This document shows positions 62,801 to 63,930 of a stretch of DNA of 64,000 nucleotides, in pieces; positions within the stretch are counted from its first letter, which is position 1, and each line of letters starts with the position of its first letter. Under the pieces are notes generated by a model. The model was not told the DNA's origin, did no database searches, and saw nothing but the letters and a program-made list of their open reading frames with translations. This DNA comes from UBA8337 sp965221415. Its GTDB lineage: Bacteria; Pseudomonadota; Alphaproteobacteria; RS24. The DNA is taken from NCBI GenBank assembly GCA_965221415.1, contig OZ244887.1, positions 868,001 to 932,000 on the forward strand, given 5' to 3'. The position numbers and the translations under genes were made by a program.

Positions 62801-63930
62801 GTTGGGTGCTAAATAGCCGTCCAAATAGCTTCCCAACAGAAGGCACAATCTATCGTCTTGGATATCATGAACTTACTGGAAGCAAGGTTTTCACGAGCGC
62901 GGGGGAGAGAGTTACCGACCATCGGTTTGTCACGGAGACTGACGACTTTGCGTTTGAGTCAGCTGAAAACCAAGATGAGGTCATCATCATACTTGGCTCG
63001 ACCGATGCCAACCCTATGGGGCTGTCATGGTCTTTGGGCGGCGATGACGCTGACTTGTTTACCATCGATATGGCTAGCGGTGCGGTGAGCTGGGTTAATA
63101 CCCCCGATTTCGAGACAACCGTCAGCGAAGCAGATAGCAAAGTCTTCAGCCTGACAGCCACCGTCACAGATGACAACGACGTAACAGATATGCTCGACTT
63201 CACCGTCACATTGACCGATGTGGACGTTCTCTATCAAACTGGCAATGGCTCTGCGGCTGATACACTCGATGCGAGCGGACGAGATGAATCACAAATTATT
63301 CAAGGCGGTGCGTTGGTCGATACCATCGCGGCCAGTGCGTTTGGCGATATTATTGTCGGTGGCTATGGTGACGATATCATCACTTTAGGGGATGGTGCTG
63401 ATACGTTGGTTTATCGGTGGGAGAGCGGGGCGACTTCCACCGCGACAGATGGCGGCGACACAGTGACAGACTTCACGCGTGGCGAAGACCAGCTCGTTTT
63501 TGTTGATGTGGATACGACATTACCGATGACGAGCTTTACAGACTTTATCGCCTATGCTGACGGGGACGATGGCGTTGCGGGTAATACTGACGATTTAGTT
63601 ACTTTCGCGTTTGGCGAGGACAGCGCGGACGCTTTGACAAGTATCGAGATTATTTTCGCCAATGCTGGCACGACTGATGGCTCAACGGCTTCGAGTGATG
63701 CGGCTGCGTCTAGCAGGTTTACGATTACATTTGCGACCGCGATTGATGTTACCGCCCAAGAGGCTATATTTGGCGTCAGCGACTTTAGCTCTATACTGGT
63801 AGAGGAGGGTGGCGCGCTCGTTCTTAAGTCGAATTATGACGCGATTGATGACCTCCTCGGCGGCACGGATACGTTTGAGAGCGTATTATTCGACGATGAT
63901 ACGACAAGCCTCGGCTTTGACATCATCTAG
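26878..63930 (+). CDS. Giant 12,350-residue cadherin/discoidin-like adhesin with C-terminal RTX-like secretion-type module
   Basis: One uninterrupted frame of 37 kb; ATG at 26878 after GGGAAA. Order: Calx-beta-like N-terminus (residues about 1-110); a single, diverged YVITRSQ domain (about 117-230); an internal relative of the locus's own C-terminal module (282-471); a VTI-type Ig/PKD-like domain; then about 47 cadherin-like domains interspersed with about 18 discoidin-like domains (NLVDG...W, YTQGSVRIYNR, FDQVRITF...LAEIEI) and about 13 FTG/YLPDG/WLEQ domains. Two arrays of 99-aa-type repeats lie at residues about 2496-3095 and 5071-5788, the second with alanine-rich linkers. Residues about 9696-12121 are alternating FTG and cadherin pairs. 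The end (12122-12350) has GGYGDDIITLGDGAD, a FESV motif and TTSLGFDII, near-matching the first gene. No signal peptide. By family knowledge: type I-secreted, calcium-binding, probably filament-like adhesin; discoidin-like folds often bind glycans. Its ligand and any retention mechanism are not visible. Confidence 0.94.
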   Translation: MTFTLSAPITATEGEVYSFTITPTAALAAAITIRWVIVPQGASRVSSSDFSALTGTVRFEARETAARIVSFTPIDDAIRETPENFELRIYDIADDTTVLDTQAVTLSDSDTGNSDVNIFEADTADDITLNGGAGNDIYVITRSQSGDVTITDGVGSANLIKLAAGVTIEAYREDITAGTPSDTVSAAVLTLSTGAEVEIVSPTGFHYQLGDDEVIEDYAEFKTEIAADDIDPADSTTHHTVPTPSAAEEPAPSAESGVVVGTATAEPAAAEPEVAFSSTPVVTHDGGLGDDDITLTTDDVDEVIYRFGANGVAVDGGDEISSFKRGEDRLVFREELEDSSLATTRDEFFTSVRHGDTAADRAGSSYTSDDLQDDLFGVTPDYRIDENDNFLITGITFHFREVGVFDGGTRLSRGLLDLKFETELTWTEFAAIFTDENTQIGDIIDYAAFAFKDPESIVTLLGEDSFEFRPYVEQDAVGVVTIDYVETALPLGATVGEMLTANISDLTDANDGIVSYEYAWHATNQGGGSPVSVGTDKTLDTTSLIRGVHTVTVTVTTTDAGGGRTTLPPASIVVTGPAIPVSGENDWIIGDDVRTVASPENQLAVTTLSARAAAPEGLLWSLGDADSLTADARLFDIAEDTGVITWKEAPDFETLRSAISSDSVFRINAIATDPDDEFRTDSVIIVITLTDGNDRPIISHDGVVVADDTAVAVNSFENQQTVTTLTATDDMTIDGGFMWSLTGGADVDFFDIDSETGAITWKAGQDYEAERFTREDMPDDRVFHVTATVHDDDGMPLSSSVDLEITLADVNEAPVITTAATSLAFAPDGWTTGLATITSSITNRQGESGYGFAHNAIYTDEPIDLHLGNLVDGVTAATNSLFSWSRTPLKTDSYNTFGHDGGHLTFTFEEAYAQGSVRVYLNAGGTDLIGGAILEFLHDSDGDGVYTADEIVYMHTFHINQQVYHRDGHGTITITVPDDDEGNSRVFDQVRLRPTLVALNLGEFEIFSGGAAVLEVAENERVAVAEGFLTATDIDIDSDSLIWSLTVNTEDAVASADNDLFDISADGEITWKELPSFESTESDTGSRIFRLTVTVRDRADANDPEALTDSIGLVIRLTDVNDPAFITQGATLAVDSVENQNVAATLSATDDEDDGFTWSLTDNTETPAASADNHLFEIDAETGLITWVNTPNFETTRSDARDGVFRVTATTTSDDDPTLTDSINLEITLTNVDEAPIIDLTGVEVVVGTTPTNVAGLAVITTDVTSFAGASDATLNHRNLSDGTTGINWDTNSVLGYQPTDGDGKYLSFRFEGDDYTQGSVVIYNRPDAAATPIAEDERIDGSTLEFRLNGDVVGSTTLQHDANVNDAISVIGASNIITVTPPTDLVFDEVRIIFDGDEQNLEEIEILGRPTLLTHETDENDPDVIDLGDMTTVDGDAARDADLRWSLTGVDANFFNINNDGEVTWKANADFETTESAARTKVFSFTATVHDDADPTLRNSIDLEVTLADANDAASFIIVIPSFTGYEAAAYGRDDTGAVAYEGGTFYHTVSGAIGTSTGISIDEGAVAYLPDGTEVDISGDHTITLVGGATLYYFFLEQAADGTWEVNSAPNNAPSGGSGVGSGRPEDVNGDPIADTYVLGGFDTSDSSFDYNQAVEHTDIRLVLREDVKTLSVGLAANDLAEIILPIEDVDVSNVSYVWGLINDRENPAVSADNGLFAIDLGTGAITWADGTDFSTITGGTEYRIRVALGDGGHTAVVNVIITASEAASPPVIDQGDGTLAVSSAENEPVAVAESRLTAMDDETAAGELRWSLTGSDRRLFTINEETGEIRWRDVPDYEDDSYVNPEDRVFNVIATVTDGVGLTDSINVRITLTNANDAPIITRDDIALGETLAVPADENDLEVIDLDVTDDEGHSVEWTLENPNSGDAALFNIDVNTGEITWRENPDYEAEIFTRVNAPEDRVFSLTAIATASEGDDTTLSDSIDLTVTLQNVNETPEIFTGGVNAAGEVLINVIPNTQSGHYIIENQREVTLFVDATSLRGDTSLRARDIDNDAEDFLWSLSPGSDFELVDAENDPGARALRWAGEELPDYETAASLSFSLTVNVNDKGLAGTRSVNLVISLQDAPEAPVINLPVGEGVTDTNDAPIADDTEFTDGDTIRVSSAENQLEVTGFGATDEDAGDTVTWALADAESSTADARFFEIDSATGVIRWKEVPDFETTTDENDDGVFNVRVLARDGDADAETTLTTALNLEITLTDGNDGPVIDQSVTVIENFVGWKDAYANGVDDSAGIFHFSGDISLDDSNDDRIVLTPGGKLHAPDGTTLNLPSTNIESPLDNIWVHDANGDGQAAYGTSASFPTTHPYYVIATRVNGNFELAGTRVDTPETLVFPFAVDTDENDLVVTTLSAVDDAGGSIIWSLGGDDAGLFEIDEDTGEIRWVNLPNFETIESAVGGKLFSLTATATDDATNPLSDSLNILITLANVNEAPVITEENVIEGFIGRTDVPVDSGTPDENFWYYDALVTVADNGIVIEAGGNAYLPDGSTVAMPMGDITFRPAGTRDAHDLGNGVLYFAQTEMIDEGTGQPVLEEGQPVFVWAYLEQSELTAGRPAYAFARHDGTAYEPLGFPTVWSHTALISVSPYNQDAADAATTAGTPYTGGRVITVSAGVSSLSERYAPDLISRDVDLPSGTFTFTGSAADGDTIWFAQTGTDTAGLAVWGYLETDELIAGVPALPIARFDAASSQYVPFVDEVRYEVAATVSPYDAAAAAEALIVLDPATTGGRDVTVAEGKRIILSDGTVINLPSGTFTFAGETVWLAQRAVIDTSTGQPAVDDMSNPVLEWAYLETDALTNGLAAHEFVTFDMATNTYTTMLTPAPYTGGRVITVAEGGRVILLGGMAVNLPSGTFTFTGEAADGDTIWLEQAADGSWSYVTALTDGLESYEFAHFDATANQYVPLTAPVQFGVALRSLYDSTAGTGERTVEIEEDGFIILSDGTVVPLEAGEHSFVGDTVYIAQRAVIDTGTGEPAVDDMGQPVLEWAYLEESELTAELLSYVLTTFDGTSYSPVSRTDSTVVPIAEAVTLPLTVESDENQHAVIDLGATDVDVGDTAALTWELTGDDANLFDIDSATGVITWKNAPDFETTVSANTDSTNPKLFRVTATVRDGDADAVTTLTDSVDLAITLADVDDAPRVGHSTSAGTPTNLLGAFEVDGSTLTAGSATITTDVRRYGDNNQAGASAEARNLHLGNLFDGTTGGIFWSGFSSDSFNGYRPIAPDGKHLTFTLDNDYTQGSVLIYNRPGNPGTLIAGSTVEFLLDGAVVGDAVSLGRRNEGDDDNILVMPAGHIFTVPLSDDENGEPQVFDQVRIVFQTPHGNAIFLAEIQILGVPEVSVLEIEAPENALAVIDLDATDDDGDTISWELEDAASLTADARFFEIDSATGVLRWKQAFDYEDDRFTRDIMPEDRVFNLRVFIRDGDVGAATTLTTTLDLEIELVDANEVPVISVNNGLRVTDADGVRVADGAMIAAGTQITVTFDENTETDVVVINLDDFDVEGSDLSWSLEDADSLTADARLFDIDSDGLIRWKEVPDYEATLSEIGGRDFRLTVRLTEDTEDDTGLYSSIEVIVRLEDVDDGPVISDTVTGADFDTTTNLALAPEGITAMPSDDSSMPDVLTAGSFTITTSATDYGGNNSESGFAARRNLHLGNLFDGETEYTETAFNWNAFDGSEDSYSPFRLGGNRYLTLTFDSSYIEGSAHIYIPPSSRRFNDHVGIDDSTLEFLHDSNGDGVYTADEIVHSMVLQRADAIDNIITVTIPDASAMFDQVRIAFADNPESSIDRHFLGEIEIRGRDENAIEDGIRLKTEENTEDAVITFSATDDNGKGLVWTLEGADSDLFQIIDGVVTWREAPDFEETVSAAGSKVFSLTAIATNADDSDSVSFTVRLTNVEEESVIFTPENAEPIADPINIADLATITTTLPGYTADHAQIANLVDGNTEVTNWGAADTDGFEPSSGAFLRGVSFAFDYFYTQGEVRVHNRVGTGETLIDRTRVIFWNDLDDDGVRDANESVGATVELFNSNAEDGVITVVPTVEDAAFTRVDFVFSSASQNLEEIEIVARREALIIESAENQDTVTTLVTSDTTSARLTWSLSGDDAASFEINENTGEITWVTAPDFEVTRSASGDRDFSLTATVTNELDTERTIALAVRLVDANEAPVITTTALAVTSPENTDTDTVVATLAATDIDMGDAETLRWSLLATTDAASADNHLFDIDPMSGEITWGAVPDFEVTESAQNDGVFRVTATVRDRDAADPEVRTDSVNVEITLTNINEVPSIDNLFTGRTQFLNGVTTADGFFHHTATFTTQANSFDIEVNEGARIFLPDGRIIVIPSGTYTISEAEQGAGLSNFIWLEDADDDGTWELNNGVALPTSGEGETFFRFGVFDNDGHSFSPLGGTLNNAPRTYTFTGQTDIPINGVDDDDGVFRHTATFTTEDNSFDIDVSEGAIHLPNGETIAIPSGTHTIMDETVGASSYVWLAEDPANAGTWLLNSGVALPASGTFYLLGTFDNDLHDFAEAGDTAMRVQIESPLAFALATVENAALVIGVIDVDEPDSHMWVLGGADAENFAIDSATGAIRWDVPSFDAITNGQRFGVTATVTDAGGLEDSIDIIITATVDTIKPVITRTVVEVADITELADITTNTGNFGSNKSKAFAIAELRDGDLTPNWSAGEGFRSHNADNRHLTFEFTDDYMHGEVRIYNRFDRVNGFDRRIDDSTLEFWLDGAIIPSTEAVPTSFILDSDDEVFIDGLPVIIITPPPDLVFDQVRIIFDGQSQNLAEIEIDGVSVAVEVDSAENQLTAVPAETYMATDAGGQTVRWSLQNPDTGDANLFNIDEITGEITWKTAPDFEETTSANSDRLFSLTAIATDESGQTDSIKIVVKLTDVNEAPVLAATGSVMLTIAENQAAVSVLDVIDVDADDMISWAFADTRSRDAADNDRFNIDSETGAITWDDEALPDFETTRSAANTLDFQVIVTATDTAGAASNFALTIQLIDANDAPTTTQSEIVLEDFLGRVNVDAENNIRNEEFWHYTAPVTISDDSIVIGEGFAYLPDGRIVEMPMGDITFRAAGRNGEDDLGNGNLWFAQTAMTDDMGQPVLEDGQPVLVWAYLEESELTEGLAAYALARHDGTAYELFGSLTSWSHTALISVSPYDADDAATAGDSYTGGRVMTVSVGSATVSEIHAPSLATRTIDLPTGEFTFTGEAADGDTIWLAQDSGGTWGYLTTDELVARRPAVPVAKFDAATSQYVPLVNEARYEMVTTVSPYDAAAAAAAAAAVATVSPYDATAAAAAAAAVATVSPYDATAAAAIAQDPSADPYTGGREITVAEGRRVILSDGMEVNLPSGTFTFTGETVWLAQRAVIDTSTGQPVVDAMSNPVLEWAYLETAALTNGLAAHEFASFDATSNAYTPLLTPAPYTGGREITVAEGRRVILSDGTEVDLPSGTFTFTGETVWLAQRAVIDTSTGQPVVDAMSNPVLEWAYLETAALTSGLAAHEFASFDATSNAYTPPLTPAPYTGGREITVAEGGRIILPDGMVVNLPSGTFTFTGEAADGDTIWLAQRAAIDATGEPVVDDMEQPVLEWAYLETAELTDGLAAYEFARFDATANAYTPLLVSPVQFGVEVTGGNGRTITISDDSLLILSDGTVVELPSGAFTFSTGANVWIEKAVDGTWGYVSALTDGLESYVLTTFDDLAQSYRSVSHFDSTVIPIAETVTILFRVDFLENAEGVVTTLGADDVDGDTLTWSLPLIPNNPAAADNSYFTINDDGEIRWIAVPDYEETSSSTGKLFHVTAVVTDDDPVNPKSASVPLLVRLINVNEVPRVMYTQDAAVTHITDDTPITIESAENQHDVTSSLIVDDEDRGDDIVWSLTDSGDSQLFNIDSETGVIRWNVAPDYESARYPTALSRDHNIVAVVNDGLNIVNAHLIIRLTNVNDLPVIADAPVTNIAGMATISSPDITTYRSGDAQSNFDNLVDGTTERIVWNDGETYNAYSPTDADGKALTFEFDEDYTQGEVVIYIRRDNDRAVDIADEFNERIDDSILEFRLDGQVVGMTALRHDADGSDEDIITVRSTSNIIRVTPDADLVFDEVRITFDGDEQNLAEIEINARPVPVFESAENQGVAVSASDITASDEDDDIISWSLQNPDTGDASLFNINTATGAITWKVAPDFETRLSESGDRDFRLTVVVTERDIAPSVPTDGVDVIPPDSVDIIVRLTNVEERPVVNIVHSTVVTDDADAAVATDRVLQHGAVITAESDERQRDVITLTAVDSEDSNLEWILAETGDFALFELVEMAGEVSTRKLVWAATPDYEDPTTYNNDMDRDFSLTVIVENDNPHGIASSRIDLTVRLTDVDDSPVFDAVEITHLAVPSTSASMFHSGNDVENLRNLRDGSDAAFHPTDARDGNLRFEFTTDYMGGRIDIDTGSFATITGATLQFFHDGTPLGQPTTLDIANAVDDIISVSSEALFDAIRINFPNNQPVQQIPEIQIFGHPTGGTAHAFSTVENQREVIDLTATDPDGTEITWSLRGDDADFFSIRDGRLTWEELPDFESVRFASAARNKVFNVSAVASNDGGPEILNFAVSLLNVDESPVVNIPDNAALIPAVNLVLSPDGITRFREADDDGFSPSRWSLGLGSTLSIAFGQEYLPDDDDKGTDAREDRHVANLFDDVRDVTNWDSPGAEGYEGYSPTNAASRVLSFEFDVSYTQGMVRIHNRVGAEAVNIDATGVIFWNDDNGDGVRDPDEQIRRVGSNPLLDFGRFSSDADKDGVITIAPTLTEAFTRIDIVFVEHDPNLEEIEILAVREAPVIESAENQQAVTMFTGTAEGNGVLTWDLGGRDAEYFAINTVTGELTWEVAPDYETTRSAGDKFREFHLTAIAEDETRTEEVGTTGTIDVIVRLTDVNDGPVIAAPMNLVLAPEGATYLGGGDFTPTLRNIVLATEGVVRGTDDDGNVFWTASSATITTAIATYRPDFNADSSSAVRQDLHISNLFDGVTEVEDWDSPGVEGYEGFAPVDAGGEPLTFTFDQAYTLGAAGSVVIHIRPSHLSRINDAKLEFLYDRDGDGAYTAGEIVYAEDLHRTRVEDEENGILTVTISDTSVVFEQVRLTFKNAVLWLGEIEINAQEAFRPAASWAAGAAIITTSITSYSPDASNEESSVARRSENIDNLVDGVTEVAEWRPDIDSYGGYSTQAADDGDLTFTLDDTYRQGVVRIYVRPDDSTTTIAENELIYGSTLEFRLNGRVVGDTVTLGSEHAADNVLTVRPAASLGFDQVRIVFRGDTQQQQLAEIEIDGVRGDVSEIEAVVDEATADVVRLVANDADGDTLTWSLTLNTVIPAASEDNAWFNIDSETGEVTWKVIPDADGSTPSAHFTRGDLSFNVRATVTDPDGLADNHEFTVTLQAINDAPAITIPANAMFDATEAVENLVLAVAGAAYLGGENFVPTVRNRALASEGAVPGTDENGIDFWRAGSAIITTDVTTYRPDTGGVTSSKGDQTEHISNLVDGDLLIDQWNAALSAFDGYAARGAFNHHLTFTFDQDYTHGSAILVLNFAATDRIDNSELDFLLDGQLVGSIILDGDDVEDISRDIDGVSTTINNVLTVALDDTSLRFDQVRLTFKASSQWLGEIEIHGEEVNAPNLGWTAGAATVTTSITSYSPDASHVESSTARRDEDINNLFDGVTDIAEWRPDVEGYEGYSTQAANGEHLTFTLEDTYTRGEVRIHVRPDDTTTTEIAENAFIYGSTLEFLANGEVVDDFILASHHAEDDVLTVTPDAGLAFDEVRITFKGDTQQLAEIQIGGRLFATPIFESDENTQPNTAITTFTADDPETAAADLTWTLAGADAELFDISSRGALTWKEAPDFETTTSDNDDKLFRLTVIATDDGTGAADGALGSRADRTDIIVRLLQVNDAPIITAPTVLALTVDEGIPEAVTTLRATDADGDVLTWSLATDTDELDNEWFTIDAHTGVISWATIPDFDGSPTSDHFSRLNEFATDRDLVFNVRATVTDTASGSDDIDLVITLRPANDPPVIMLSADAIFDMNVRNLVLAAEGVTAFADENVVPTLRNIVLATEGAVRGTDDNDVDFWTAGSAIITTDVTTYSPDFTYSGGSSVISSKGRQTQHISNLVDGDTDIMEWRTDHDEFEGYHLSGAIGRHLTFTFDQAYTQGSVRFLLRSDRVERLDDSTLDFLLDGQVIYTTTLDNTSRAIFLTVTVPDDANGNARVFDQVRITFADAAPTLGELEINGLEAFARSGWTAGEATISTSITSYSPDISSATSSADRQQENINNLVDGVTEVTEWRPTSSNYQGYSTQGADGERLTFTLERAYTEGVVRIYVRPDDTTTTETAENELIYGSRLEFLADGEVVGVVVLGSDHAADDVLTVTPDADLVFDQVRITFSGDTQQLAEIEIDGRGANPVFESAENTEPDTAITTFAVTDDETPTVGSTDPPVVGIALSLTGDDAELFDISNAAGSHGELTWKVAPNYEDPTTYNNGADRDFFLTITATDNGDGDGDNGDGTGNPRTTSTDIIVRLTDINEAPTVIAPAAEDLTVDEATDEVITLAVTDPDEGDTHSWSLAAGVMDNDFFNIDEDTGVITWKEIPDADGATPTAHFTRGDLTFDIRATATDAGNIASNHDFTITLQAINEGPAILLPAGSVSDLGGRNLVLAPDGWETSLATITTSNTNTPEEGGAGQGYGTGFFGPRRTYTDANRDLHLDNLVDGVTATDDSFNWLRDAADTQSYSPFGFEGGHLTFTFADAYTQGSVRLYNAPNDPFTDSFSPPLNENEFIDDSTLDFLYDSNGDGVYAEDEIVYTVTLDSSMQDADGVITVLLPDDDEGNSRVFDQVRLTSASDAISLGEIEIDGRLVDPIFESTENIQAVTTFTVDDPDTAAADITWTLTGDDAALFTISNDDGSRGEIRWKTAPDFETTTSVSGDRLFSLTVTAADGEASPDSTDITVRLNNVYENTIPIIDHASLAAQENIAPDADVTSTVASFRGSGTNSQKKALALAALTDEDTDIVGFRGLDTDGKNINFDFDGDDYTQGSVVIHTNAAAAHELRIDGTVVQFRRNNQNVGDPLTIVSDTALAEDILRTTFTVTPPANLVFDEVRIIFDTDEQQITEVEIFGFALNETITSLENDVEVTAFTVIDFDMSSVTWSLEGADAARFTINDDGEVTWRDSPDFETLASANGDKLFSLTAIATGGTGDDRIDFTVKLADVFETAPFIADAVRGTPANIALASAGLVTVTPYDDAMYRGGSDATEAIQIAALTDGNTGQPDEQGQLTPIVWSGASITSYRPRDADGQTLAFDFGANSYVQGSVVIHTRATNNSELQIHGSTVQFRLDDQSVGDPITIISDEAVDADTAQFTITPPAHLVFDEVWLTFVNADQQLAEVEIYGVPAATRATRFVRANENEEVAVALTATDATPNGQTWVLRGTDEAMFEIDSMTGVITWANGAPDYEGPRFEEFDDGSGFRFITFDITATVTDDSGLFDTVDLTIILSDVNEGPVITRADNIAIAEGEAIEIESAENQHEVISFAATDPEQQNVFVWSLGGDDAGLFQILDPRMGVITWVNAPDYEDFMTDADREFHLTVIATDTANAASTVAVTVTLTDVLEAAPIIIRTIDDFTGQRDVFVNGENAAAGVFHHTATISTTSTSGLITISEGAVAYLPDGSTVDIPSDDHTIIDGTTTDNYRVWIEDRDGDGTWVVNSGASLPIDTQVYALGLYRFGSGQPDSFTLGGTAVTDDSLVVGDGTMRAVNSAEGQTSVITLSAIDTVPNGQTWSLENENVGDARFFDINSETGEITWSSTPDYETFESRDSDKDFVVTAIVTDDGGDADSVELTVTLTDVVGEPVIGSPRTDNTVSINGGVLTIWSPENQTAVATFTATDDTTSAADIRWSLSGADAELFEISMTGEITWGSTPDFETDGGRNFHLTVTATDDDSLFDSVEFAIRLLDDRSETAPVIMYTVEDFTGQRDVNANGVNADAGTFHHTAVFTPDSSERGGTINTDAVAYLPDGTVVELPDTYMTDGTSAHVWIESSDGGTTWDLTTNPSSFPVDGRTFYAFGEHNGASGFVYSGTAVTQATPLVVMAAPTVAIDSVEGQGAVVRLSATDETVNGQTWVLSGDDMDSFEIDSMTGEITWAATPDFETTATKVFNIIATVTDDGGEADSVDLTVTLTDDTSETAPVIMYTIEGFTGWRGATVNDPAGETFYHTATFTTTGTSTGITIDDDNSDIYLPDGRVDDIQDGLYAVDIGGRATGTHAIWLEDPDGDGVWTMNDERGVSSFPSDGSIYHKLGTFNIATKIFDRDDTKIMNGPITIMADTTIAVDAAENQLVVVRLSAADEMPNGQTWVLSGDDMDSFVLTVDMDGNAVITWAEVPDFETATTTVFDITATVTDDGGLSDTVALTVTLTDDTAETASVIMYTIEDFTGRTNINVNGVDSDDGVFHIFGALSISGDTLTIGDGAKAYLPDGSILDIKAGSVTLNGGFFWLEDPDDDDVWTVNSGLPPTAPDYTFGRYSSSSLIWYGTAATEATPLDVAADTTLAVDSPENQDVVVTLFATDEPSTTDEPPNSQTWTLSGADEALFEIDSMTGAITWESTPDFETAATKVFNIIATVTDDGGESDTLALTVTLTDAAEPVIAHDGTAIADGAALAVDSPENQDAVVTLSATDEMPNGLTWGLSGDDMDSFVLTVDMDGNAVITWGSTPDYEAFEDDADREFSLTVTVTDDDGLFDSVDLTITLDDVAGEPVVTRTDSIDIIGGETIELELAENQDEVISFAATDDMTAAEDLIWTLTGDNADLFEVSESGVVTWQTAPDYEDAIYMTDADREFSLTVTATDEDDLSDSVDLTVTVTDVFETAPVIIYTIADFTGQSDVFANGEDATAGTFHHTARFTPDSTTLGGTINTDAVAYLPDGSAVALPDTYTTAGASAYVWIDSPDGGETWVFATNPSSFPSDGRTFYAFGEHNGAGGFVYYGTAVTEAAPLTIVADTTLAVNADENQLAVITLSATDETVNGQTWELSGTDEAMFEIDEDTGEITWAEVLDFEMAVTKVFNIIATATDGGGLSDSVDLTVTLTDDTTETAPVIMYPIEDFTGQRDIFANGVDDSDGVFHHTAMIATTSTTGMISISEGAQAFLPDGSAVAIPSDDFTVRLRATTSYHVWLEDRDDDNTWEIMSGESLPTDTEVYALGQYEFGAAGASDTFTPAGTTATDASVIIVADTTLAINSLEDQDGVVVLSATDEMPNGQTWVLSGDDMDSFVLTVDMDGNAVITWAEVLDFATATTKVFNIIATVTDDGGESDTLPITVTLTDDTTETAPVIMYPIEDFVGYTNVNVNGVDDTDGVFHHTAVFTPDSATELGGSVNSDAVIYLPDGTSIEIPDDNYVTSQGTEYVWLEQAVDGTWVFGTGVNRPTQPDDGVIYVFGSNDAPAASFSYNGESATQLEFAADTTLAVDSVEGQDAVITLSATDEMPNGQTWALSGDDMDSFVLTVDMDGNAVITWGSPLDFETATTTVFNIIATVTDDGGEADTVALTVTLTDDTGETAPIITQTGMTTDTISDFTGQRNVNVNGNNDNDGVFHYEALTVMYVDTGRQLRDTISVAEGARAYLPDGRIVDIPSATMDNPYTVETPGNSLFSDLWIEQASDGTWQLGSGGNTPDGGYYLGRFDTFLGSLVAQGGTTVSNHELAHTYPSLAFESAENTDTDTAITTLEATDASPNGLTWMLAGGDDVDRFDIDSDTGAITWKVAPDFETLESHDGDKVFSFMVSVVDDGGNVGDTEEITVTLTNEFENTIDATVELFTGHINAPLNGVDDSAGTFHFTGRIGDNGQSLHGIRIRNEQDGTEPMVYLDDGTTISIPTGEFRLIGTQSSNYPQYVWLEEASNGWVLNSRPNSFPTEGTIYRLGYHELTGSKVFTSAGERVTDHRFVTETDDFAFESAENQDEVIIILGSTDANPMGLSWSLGGDDADLFTIDMASGAVSWVNTPDFETTVSEADSKVFSLTATVTDDNDVTDMLDFTVTLTDVDVLYQTGNGSAADTLDASGRDESQIIQGGALVDTIAASAFGDIIVGGYGDDIITLGDGADTLVYRWESGATSTATDGGDTVTDFTRGEDQLVFVDVDTTLPMTSFTDFIAYADGDDGVAGNTDDLVTFAFGEDSADALTSIEIIFANAGTTDGSTASSDAAASSRFTITFATAIDVTAQEAIFGVSDFSSILVEEGGALVLKSNYDAIDDLLGGTDTFESVLFDDDTTSLGFDII
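27226..27570 (+). other. Single diverged YVISRFQ-family domain in gene 5
   Basis: Residues about 117-231 read GGAGNDIYVITRSQSGDV, then ITDGVGSANLIKL, TLSTGAEVEI, FHYQLGDDEVIEDYAEFK. The order matches the YVISRFQ domain of genes 1-4 but identity is far lower and there is only one copy. GGAGNDIYV resembles an RTX-type turn, which suggests how the family began. Confidence 0.65.
27721..28290 (+). other. Internal diverged copy of the C-terminal module, inside gene 5
   Basis: Residues about 282-471 of gene 5 show the same order of landmarks as the terminal module: GGLGDDDITL, VIYRFG, GGDEISSFKRGEDRLVF, a LKFETELTWTEFAAIF segment matching ITFATAIDVTAQEAIF, then DPESIVTLLGEDSFEF matching DDLLGGTDTFESVLF. 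It is strongly diverged and has no stop. It lies just after the N-terminal Calx-beta/YVITRSQ region, where a short ancestral gene would have ended. Confidence 0.6.
28295..28635 (+). other. Ig/PKD-like domain in gene 5
   Basis: VGVVTIDYVETALPLGATVG, then ISDLTDANDGIVSYEYAWHA, DTTSLIRGVHTVTVTVTTTD. The pattern G-VTI, LG-T, DANDG, YxYxW, VTVTVT resembles VTI-type Ig-like/PKD domains of bacterial surface proteins. It follows the internal C-terminal-module relic and precedes the first cadherin. I see it only once. Confidence 0.5.
34363..36160 (+). repeat. First array of 99-aa-type repeats in gene 5
   Basis: About five units built on PYTGGRxITVAEG, a DG turn, LPSGTFTFTGE, VWLAQ, then EWAYLETxxLT and YEFAxFD. 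Some units carry a roughly 20-residue insert (RAVIDTSTGQP...). The core is recognisably the second half of the FTG/YLPDG/WLEQ domain, so the array looks like a tandem expansion of it. Linkers contain SPYD plus alanines. Confidence 0.75.
42080..44240 (+). repeat. Second array of 99-aa-type repeats in gene 5
   Basis: About six units in the same order as the first array, which indicates a segmental duplication about 7.7 kb apart, then further growth. Three units begin at 43030, 43327 and 43624, an exact 297-bp period, with the first two nearly identical in DNA. Just upstream sits the 54-bp alanine-linker repeat. Confidence 0.8.
42861..43022 (+). repeat. 54-bp tandem repeat, three copies, coding an alanine-rich linker
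   Basis: AACCGTATCACCATATGATG-type units start at 42861, 42915 and 42969 (exact 54-bp period). Each codes TVSPYDATAAAAAAAAVA (18 residues). The third copy degenerates into AAAAIAQDPSADPYTGG. The GCC/GCA/GCT runs are prone to slippage. Confidence 0.85.
47818..53040 (+). repeat. Higher-order repeat: discoidin-like doublet plus cadherins, three copies
   Basis: Three consecutive blocks start near 47818, 49320 and 51190. Each opens with NLVLAxEG...RNxxLAxEGxVxGTD followed by a long discoidin-like domain, then a shorter one (TAGxATITTSITSYSPD, NLVDGVTEVxEWRP, RIYVRPDDTTTT), then one or two cadherins ending in the HFTRGDL/FNVRATVTD and INDAP variant. A fourth, partial block starts near 53080. Confidence 0.7.
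55963..63240 (+). repeat. FTG-domain/cadherin tail of gene 5
   Basis: Nine FTG/YLPDG/WLEQ domains (near 55963, 57013, 57688, 58396, 59728, 60403, 61108, 61786 and 62521) alternate with one or two cadherins each. This is the same two-domain unit that fills genes 2 and 3, and DNA similarity to them is high in places (VFNIIATVTDDGGE segments). Four cadherins (near 58200, 59190, 60910 and 61600) share FVLTVDMDGNAVITW in place of the usual FEIDSMTGEITW. Confidence 0.75.
63241..63930 (+). other. C-terminal RTX-like/type I secretion-type module of gene 5
   Basis: This matches the module of gene 1 block for block: GNGSAADTLDA, IIQGGALVDTI, GGYGDDIITLGDGADTL, YRWESGA, GGDTVTDFTRGEDQLVF, EIIFANAGTTDGSTA, DTFESVLFDDD and TTSLGFDII. 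Differences are scattered substitutions and small indels. It is present only in genes 1 and 5 as a true C-terminus, so these two are the likely exported members of the locus. Confidence 0.75.
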
